Assembly (NCBI GenBank): GCA_905215115.1 | Contig: CAJMOP010000066.1 | Coordinates: 1 to 10,634 of the forward strand | Origin: an uncultured bacterium | Lineage (GTDB): Bacteria > Actinomycetota > Coriobacteriia > Coriobacteriales > Coriobacteriaceae | Direction of reading: 5' to 3' | Length of the DNA stretch: 10,634 bases | In this document: positions 6,240-10,634 of the stretch, one piece after another | Position numbering within the stretch: position 1 is the stretch's first letter | How the letters are laid out: each line of letters opens with the position of its first letter | Made by a program: the position numbers and the translations under genes | Notes under the pieces: model-generated | Database searches by the model: none | What the model saw: the letters and a program-made list of their open reading frames with translations, nothing else | What the model was told of the DNA's origin: nothing

Positions 6240-6288
6240 GGGAAATGGGTAATACTAAAGAGTTATCCGACCAGATGGGAATTAATCG

Positions 6289-6990
6289 ATGGCCTATATC
6301 GAATTCAAAGACGTCATCAAAGCATACGGCGAAGGCGACGCCCGCATCCACGCGCTCGACGGCGCGAGCTTTACGGTCGAGCGCGGCGAGCTCGCCATCA
6401 TTCTGGGTGCTTCGGGCGCCGGCAAGACCACGGCCCTCAACATTCTGGGCGGCATGGATACGGCAACTTCTGGCACCGTGACGGTGGACGGGCGTGACGT
6501 GAGCTCTGCCAACGAGGCTCAGCTTGTGGAATACCGTCGCGCTGACGTCGGCTTTGTCTTTCAGTTCTACAATCTGGTCCCTAACCTGACGGCGCGTGAG
6601 AACGTCGAACTCGCGGTGCAGATCTGCCCCGATTCGCTCGACGCCGAGCAAACGCTTCGCCAGGTTGGCCTGGGCGACCGCCTCGCTAACTTTCCGGCGC
6701 AGCTTTCGGGCGGCGAGCAGCAGCGCGTATCCATCGCCCGCGCGCTGGCTAAGAACCCCAAGCTGCTTTTGTGCGACGAGCCTACGGGTGCACTCGACTA
6801 CAAAACCGGCAAGCAGATCTTGCAGCTGCTACAGGACACTTGCCGCAAGCAAGGCATTACGGTCATCATCATCACCCACAACTCTGCGCTGGCGCCCATG
6901 GCCGATCGCCTGATCCGCTTTAAGAGCGGCCGCGTGGAGAGCGAGACGGTCCAGCAAAATCCTGTGCCTATCGAGACGATCGAGTGGTAG
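6289..6990 (+). CDS. ABC transporter ATP-binding protein, MacB/LolD (lipoprotein/peptide exporter) type
   Basis: This 233-residue cytoplasmic ATPase powers the permease encoded next. All nucleotide-binding motifs are intact: Walker A GASGAGKTT (40-48, Lys46), Q-loop Gln92 in VFQFYNLVPNLTARENV (described by FQFYNLVP), signature LSGGEQQR (139-146), Walker B LLLCDEPTGALD (159-170, catalytic Glu164) and H-loop His197 in IITHN. The FYNLVP after the Q-loop and the DEPTGALD wording are typical of the MacB/LolD/FtsE group, which works with FtsX-type permeases. The ATG at 6289 has only a weak site (TGGGA, about 8 nt upstream). The gene runs directly into the permease gene. A possible promoter, TTGGTA (6231-6236) and TACTAA (6253-6258), would take its -35 from the end of repeat copy 2; this is weak. 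The substrate is unknown. Confidence 0.92.
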   Translation: MAYIEFKDVIKAYGEGDARIHALDGASFTVERGELAIILGASGAGKTTALNILGGMDTATSGTVTVDGRDVSSANEAQLVEYRRADVGFVFQFYNLVPNLTARENVELAVQICPDSLDAEQTLRQVGLGDRLANFPAQLSGGEQQRVSIARALAKNPKLLLCDEPTGALDYKTGKQILQLLQDTCRKQGITVIIITHNSALAPMADRLIRFKSGRVESETVQQNPVPIETIEW

Positions 6991-6995
6991 CGCCC

Positions 6996-9761
6996 ATGAA
7001 TCAGGACCGCCAAAACAGTCAACGCCGCGACGCGCAGAACACGGAGCGCGAGCAGGATTTTACGACCTACCGTACCGCCCAAAGCTCAAACGATATGGTG
7101 CCGACGGTTTTTCGCCGTGGCATCTACCGCACGATTCGCGGCAGCCTCAAACGCTTCTTGTCTATCGTTGTGATCACCGCGCTTGGCGTGAGCGTGATGT
7201 GCGGCCTTAAGGCGGGCTGCGAGGACCTGTGTGATTCGGTCGACGCCTATTTTGACCAGCAGAATGTCTATGACATCAACGTGCAGTCGACCTATGGTCT
7301 GACCGATGACGATCTTGCCGCGATCCAAGAGGTCGATGGCGTCGAGACGGCCGAGGGCATCTATACCGAGACCGCCTATACCGCCGTGGGTACGACGCGC
7401 GAGCGTGTCGTCGTACAGAGCCTCTCCAAAGAGAATATTGACCAACCGGTGCTAGTACGCGGCGAGCTGCCCGAGACTTCGGGCGAAGTGGCAGTGACCT
7501 CACGTTTTTTGAAGGCTTCGGGCAAGAAAATCGGCGATACGGTGAGCTTTGCCGCCAACGATGCGAGCTCGTCGAACCAAAGCGCCAAGGACCAGTTTGC
7601 CGATGGGGACTACACCATCACGGCCGAGGTTCTCGATCCTACCGACGTGAGCTCCGACTCGACAGTCAACGCCTTTCGCGCTGCTTCGACTGCGGACTAC
7701 AAGTTCTACGTGAGCGAGGATGCCGCGACATCTTCTTCCTACTCCGCTGTCCACGTGGTCGTCGAGGGAGCCAAGAGCCTCAACTCCTATTCGGATGCCT
7801 ACTCGGCAAAGATCAATGAGGTCAAGGGCAATATCGAGAAGATCCGCGAGGAGCGTGAGAAGGCGCGCGCCCAGGAGCTGACGGTCGACACACCGGCGAG
7901 CTTGGACGCGGCTGAGCGTCAGGCGAATATGGTCTTTGGGATCGAGCAGGACAACATCAATCGCATGGCCGAGGGCAGCGACGAGCGTGCGCAGGCGCAA
8001 GCCGACCTGGACCAGCGCCGCGCCGCCGCCGACCAGCAGTTTGCCGATGCCCGCGCCGAGCTCTCTGACCTGGGCGAATGCACCTGGTACATCCAGGACC
8101 GCGGCAATATCGCAAGCTACTCGAGCGTCGAGAGCGATAGTTCTTCGATCGAGGCCATCGCCACGGTGTTCCCGTTCATCTTCTTTATCGTCGCCGTGCT
8201 TATCAGTCTCACCACCGCCACCCGCATGGTCGAGGAGGAGCGCACGCTTATTGGCCTGTACAAGGCGCTCGGCTATTCACGCGGGCGCATCCTGTCCAAA
8301 TACGTGGACTACGCGCTGTGGGCGTGTCTGATCGGTGGCGTGCTCGGCAATATCATCGGATTTGTGGGTCTGCCGCTGTTCTTGTTTACGGTGTTCGACG
8401 ACATGTACTCGCTGCCCCAGATGCTGCTTTCGTACGACATCGTGTCCTCGATCGTTTCGGTGGCGCTGTTTGCCGTGGGCGTGGTGGGAGCCACGATTAT
8501 CGCCTGCCGCCACGAGATGGCCGAGACCCCTGCCTCGCTCATGCGCCCCAAGGCTCCGCGCGCCGGCTCGCGCATTCTGCTCGAGCGCATTGGCTTTATC
8601 TGGCACCGCATGGGCTTTTTGAACAAGGTCGCTGCACGCAACCTGTTCCGCTACAAAAAGCGCGCCTTTATGACCATCTTTGGCATTGCGGGCTGCACGG
8701 CGCTTGTGATTTGCGGTATGGGCATCCGTGATACGTCGGTCGCGCTGTCGCCCAAGCAGTACGGGCACATCACACGCTACGATTTGCTGGCGGTCGCCAA
8801 TCCCGATGATTTTTCGCAGACGTGCGCGGCGTTGGATGAGCGCAGTGCAGCCAAGGATTCCAACGTGACCGTGACTTCGACGCTGCCGATTATGACCGAC
8901 AACGTTACCTTTACATTCGGCGGAAAGAGCGAGACCGTGCAGCTGATCGTGGTGCCCGATGACCGCACGAACGACCTGGATGACTACGTGCGCCTAGAGG
9001 ACGAGTCCAAAGAACCGCTCGCCCTGCGTGACGGGGATGTGTATTTGAGCAAGAGCTCTCAGCTGGTGCTGGGGATCAAGCCGGGCGATACGGCACACGT
9101 CCAGGATTCGTCGCTCAATGTTGCCAAGGTCAAAGTCAGCGACATCTCGCTCAACTATCTGGGCAACACGCTTTACATGACGCAGGGCACCTATGAGCGC
9201 GCGTTCGGTCGAAGTGCACGCCTTAACGGCGTCTTTGTGCTGCTTAAGGGTTCGTCGGCCGACCAGATTGCGTTTAGCAAGAATCTTAAGAGTGACGGTT
9301 GGCTTACGATTTCGAGTACGGCCGAGCATTGGGAAAACTATGAGGCGAACTTTACGATTATCAATTCGGTCGTGGTGCTCGTGACCTTTATGGCGGCGTG
9401 CCTGTCGTTTGTGGTGGTGTTTACGCTGTCCAACACGAATATCTCCGAGCGCGAGCGCGAGCTGGCGACCATTAAGGTGCTGGGCTTCCGCCGTGGCGAG
9501 GTGCACCACTACGTCAACAAGGAGACGTTGATCCTCACGGCGATTGGTGCCGCGCTGGGCGTACCGCTGGGTGGTGCGCTGGCCGAGAGCTTTACGTACA
9601 TCTTGCAGATGCCGTCATTGTACTTTGACGTTGAGGTCGAGCCGCTGAGCTACGTGCTGTCCGTTCTGCTGGCCTTTGGCTTTACGTTTATCGTCAACCT
9701 CGCCACCAACCGTACCCTCAACAAGATCGACATGGTCGGCGCCCTCAAGAGCGCCGAGTAA
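6996..9761 (+). CDS. ABC transporter permease with two FtsX domains and a large coiled-coil extracellular region
   Basis: This large permease has 921 residues from ATG 6996. A GTG at 6984 overlapping the ATPase stop would add four residues, and neither start has a strong ribosome site. Numbered from the GTG, there is a 56-residue polar N-terminus and then TM1 (57-75). A large extracytoplasmic domain (76-390) includes a charged Ala/Glu/Gln/Arg-rich, predicted coiled-coil stretch (about 276-362). The first FtsX block follows (TMs about 391-410, 443-468, 486-508, with LIGLYKALGYSRGRIL). After TM5 (560-580) come a second ectodomain (581-788) and a second FtsX block (TMs about 791-813, 848-866, 888-906, with ELATIKVLGFRRGEV). 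Eight TMs in one chain suggest that one permease with two ATPases could form the complex. Substrate unknown. The TAA stop overlaps repeat copy 3 by one base. Confidence 0.88.
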   Translation: MNQDRQNSQRRDAQNTEREQDFTTYRTAQSSNDMVPTVFRRGIYRTIRGSLKRFLSIVVITALGVSVMCGLKAGCEDLCDSVDAYFDQQNVYDINVQSTYGLTDDDLAAIQEVDGVETAEGIYTETAYTAVGTTRERVVVQSLSKENIDQPVLVRGELPETSGEVAVTSRFLKASGKKIGDTVSFAANDASSSNQSAKDQFADGDYTITAEVLDPTDVSSDSTVNAFRAASTADYKFYVSEDAATSSSYSAVHVVVEGAKSLNSYSDAYSAKINEVKGNIEKIREEREKARAQELTVDTPASLDAAERQANMVFGIEQDNINRMAEGSDERAQAQADLDQRRAAADQQFADARAELSDLGECTWYIQDRGNIASYSSVESDSSSIEAIATVFPFIFFIVAVLISLTTATRMVEEERTLIGLYKALGYSRGRILSKYVDYALWACLIGGVLGNIIGFVGLPLFLFTVFDDMYSLPQMLLSYDIVSSIVSVALFAVGVVGATIIACRHEMAETPASLMRPKAPRAGSRILLERIGFIWHRMGFLNKVAARNLFRYKKRAFMTIFGIAGCTALVICGMGIRDTSVALSPKQYGHITRYDLLAVANPDDFSQTCAALDERSAAKDSNVTVTSTLPIMTDNVTFTFGGKSETVQLIVVPDDRTNDLDDYVRLEDESKEPLALRDGDVYLSKSSQLVLGIKPGDTAHVQDSSLNVAKVKVSDISLNYLGNTLYMTQGTYERAFGRSARLNGVFVLLKGSSADQIAFSKNLKSDGWLTISSTAEHWENYEANFTIINSVVVLVTFMAACLSFVVVFTLSNTNISERERELATIKVLGFRRGEVHHYVNKETLILTAIGAALGVPLGGALAESFTYILQMPSLYFDVEVEPLSYVLSVLLAFGFTFIVNLATNRTLNKIDMVGALKSAE

Positions 9762-9801
9762 CCTGCCAAAAAGGGACAGGTTTATTTTGGCAGGTTTTAT
9801 C
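9761..9801 (+). repeat. Palindromic dispersed repeat, copy 3 (terminator-like)
   Basis: It is identical over 41 bp to copy 1. Its first base is the last A of the permease TAA stop. The 11-bp stem is 9761-9771 with 9785-9795, followed by TTTTAT. It is a likely first terminator of the ABC operon, in tandem with the hairpin at 9807-9840. Confidence 0.85.
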
Positions 9802-9806
9802 GGGGC

Positions 9807-9841
9807 AAACGCCGGACAACCATTAGGTGGCCCGGCGTTTT
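9807..9841 (+). terminator. Intrinsic terminator of the ABC operon
   Basis: AAACGCCGG (9807-9815) pairs perfectly with CCGGCGTTT (9832-9840). A small inner stem, ACC (9819-9821) with GGT (9826-9828), lies within the loop. The T-run GTTTT ends exactly at the insertion-sequence boundary, so any longer T-tract has been cut off by the insertion. Confidence 0.7.
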
Positions 9842-10634
9842 GAACTGCGCCCCAAATCTTGGACGCCCTTAATAGCGACTAGGCCGCGAGGGCCTGATTC
9901 CGGAACTCCTCCGGGGTCAGGCCCTTCAATCTTACCTGCCTCCGGCTCGTGTTCCAGTGGACTATGTATTCCTCCAGGTCGCGTTTGAAATCCTCGAACG
10001 TCTCCCACTCGCGGCCCCGGTAGAACTCGTCCTTGACGTGGCCGAAGAGCTGCTCGGTGGCGGCGTTGTCGATGCAGTTCGCCTTCCTGGACATGCTCTG
10101 GACGATGCCGGCGGCCTCGAGCCTGGATGTGTACGAGGCGTGCTGGTACTGCCAGCCCCGGTCCGAGTGCATGGTCGGGGCGGCGCCCTCGGGGATCTTG
10201 GACAGCAGCTCGTCGAGCATCCTGACCTGCTGGGCCATGTCGGGCGTGGTCGATATGTCGCTCGCCACGATCTCCTTGGTGCAGAAGTCCAGCGTCGGGG
10301 CCCAGTAGGCCTTGCCGCCCGCCACCTTGAACTCGGTGACGTCCGTTCCCAGCTTCCGCCACGGGGCCCCGGCGTCGAAATCCCTCGCGATCACGTTCTC
10401 GAACGTCCTGCCGACGACGCCCCTGTACGAGTTGTACCTGTGGTAGGCCGTCTCGCGTCTGATACCGCAGCGGATCCCCATCTCGCGCATCATCTTGAGC
10501 ACGGTCTTGTCGGCTATCACGGCCCCCTCTTCCGCCCTGAGGCACATCGCTATCTGCCGGTGCCCGCAGCCGTTGGCGGTGCGCGAGAAGATCTCGGCGG
10601 CCGCCTCCCGGAGCTCGGGGCGCGTGGGCCTCGG
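9841..10634 (-). mobile_element. IS3-family insertion sequence, one end, truncated by the window edge
   Basis: The boundary is placed at TGAACTGCGCCCC (starting 9841), continuing to TTGGAC at 9859-9864. This resembles the terminal repeats of IS150-group IS3 elements, which open with TGNACTG and a C-run. Just inside it lies the 3' end of an orfB transposase read leftwards. The orfA gene, the other terminal repeat and the target duplication lie beyond 10634. The element looks intact as far as it can be seen. Confidence 0.75.
9879..10634 (-). CDS. IS3-family transposase OrfB (DDE integrase core), 5' end outside window
   Basis: The frame is open from the window edge to TAG at 9881-9879, giving 251 visible residues; IS3 OrfB proteins usually have about 280. 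The visible N-terminus (ELREAAAEIFSRTANGCGHRQIA, core GCGHRQIAMCLR) matches the HTH_21 region, so the ATG at 10547 is internal, not the start. The catalytic triad is complete: Asp98 in GTDVTEF, Asp158 in MHSDRGWQY and Glu194 in CIDNAATEQLF, with the 35-residue D-E spacing typical of the family. The Arg-Lys segment SMSRKANCIDNA and the C-terminal YIVHWNTSRRQVRLKGLTPEEF (core HWNTSRRQVRLKGLTP) are family signatures. In IS3 elements OrfB is normally made as an OrfAB fusion by -1 frameshifting; the site would lie outside this window. The gene reads richer in G+C than its neighbours. Confidence 0.92.
   Translation of the reverse strand, partial: PRPTRPELREAAAEIFSRTANGCGHRQIAMCLRAEEGAVIADKTVLKMMREMGIRCGIRRETAYHRYNSYRGVVGRTFENVIARDFDAGAPWRKLGTDVTEFKVAGGKAYWAPTLDFCTKEIVASDISTTPDMAQQVRMLDELLSKIPEGAAPTMHSDRGWQYQHASYTSRLEAAGIVQSMSRKANCIDNAATEQLFGHVKDEFYRGREWETFEDFKRDLEEYIVHWNTSRRQVRLKGLTPEEFRNQALAA

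Noticed and set aside
6200..10634. Composite transposon made of the ABC operon plus the insertion sequence
   Set aside because: Only one IS end is visible and the 41-bp repeats do not resemble its terminal sequence, so there is no support for a joint element.
1..10634. CRISPR array, tRNA or rRNA genes
   Set aside because: No regularly spaced direct repeats and no cloverleaf or ribosomal RNA sequence was seen on either strand.

Overview
The window looks like a piece of a moderately high-G+C Gram-positive chromosome. My best guess is a gut actinobacterium of the Coriobacteriia, Collinsella-like. This rests on general codon and protein character, AAAGGAG-type ribosome binding sites, GTG starts and a Gram-positive-type LexA-like palindrome. 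It is an inference, not a database match.

Layout, left to right. (1) Bases 1-110 hold two tandem hairpin units just upstream of an O6-alkylguanine-DNA alkyltransferase gene (166-744, +). (2) A translationally coupled two-component system follows: an OmpR-type response regulator (973-1662, +) and a sensor kinase (GTG start at 1659, ends 3038, +). It is closed by copy 1 of a 41-bp palindromic repeat. (3) An AIM24/TIGR00266-family gene (3205-3879, +) has its own extended -10 promoter and a strong intrinsic terminator. Convergent to it is a ClC-family transporter of probable fluoride-exporting (CLC-F) type (5208-3949, -). (4) A stand-alone GyrI-like gene (6017-5379, -) has a perfect LexA-like palindrome about 60 bp upstream of its start. 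(5) An ABC exporter operon runs from 6289 to 9761 (+): a MacB/LolD-type ATPase and a 921-residue FtsX/MacB-type permease. Inverted copies of the same repeat (copies 2 and 3) bracket it. (6) The terminator after the ABC operon abuts one end of an IS3-family insertion sequence (9841 to beyond the window), whose orfB reads leftwards.

The genes are mostly small independent units for stress defence and envelope functions: alkylation repair, a possible SOS-controlled GyrI-like protein, probable fluoride export, a two-component system and an ABC exporter. Nothing in the sequence links the two-component system to the ABC transporter directly. The most interesting non-coding signals are the three-copy repeat, with its invariant loop and alternative pairing, and the LexA-like box in front of the GyrI-like gene.
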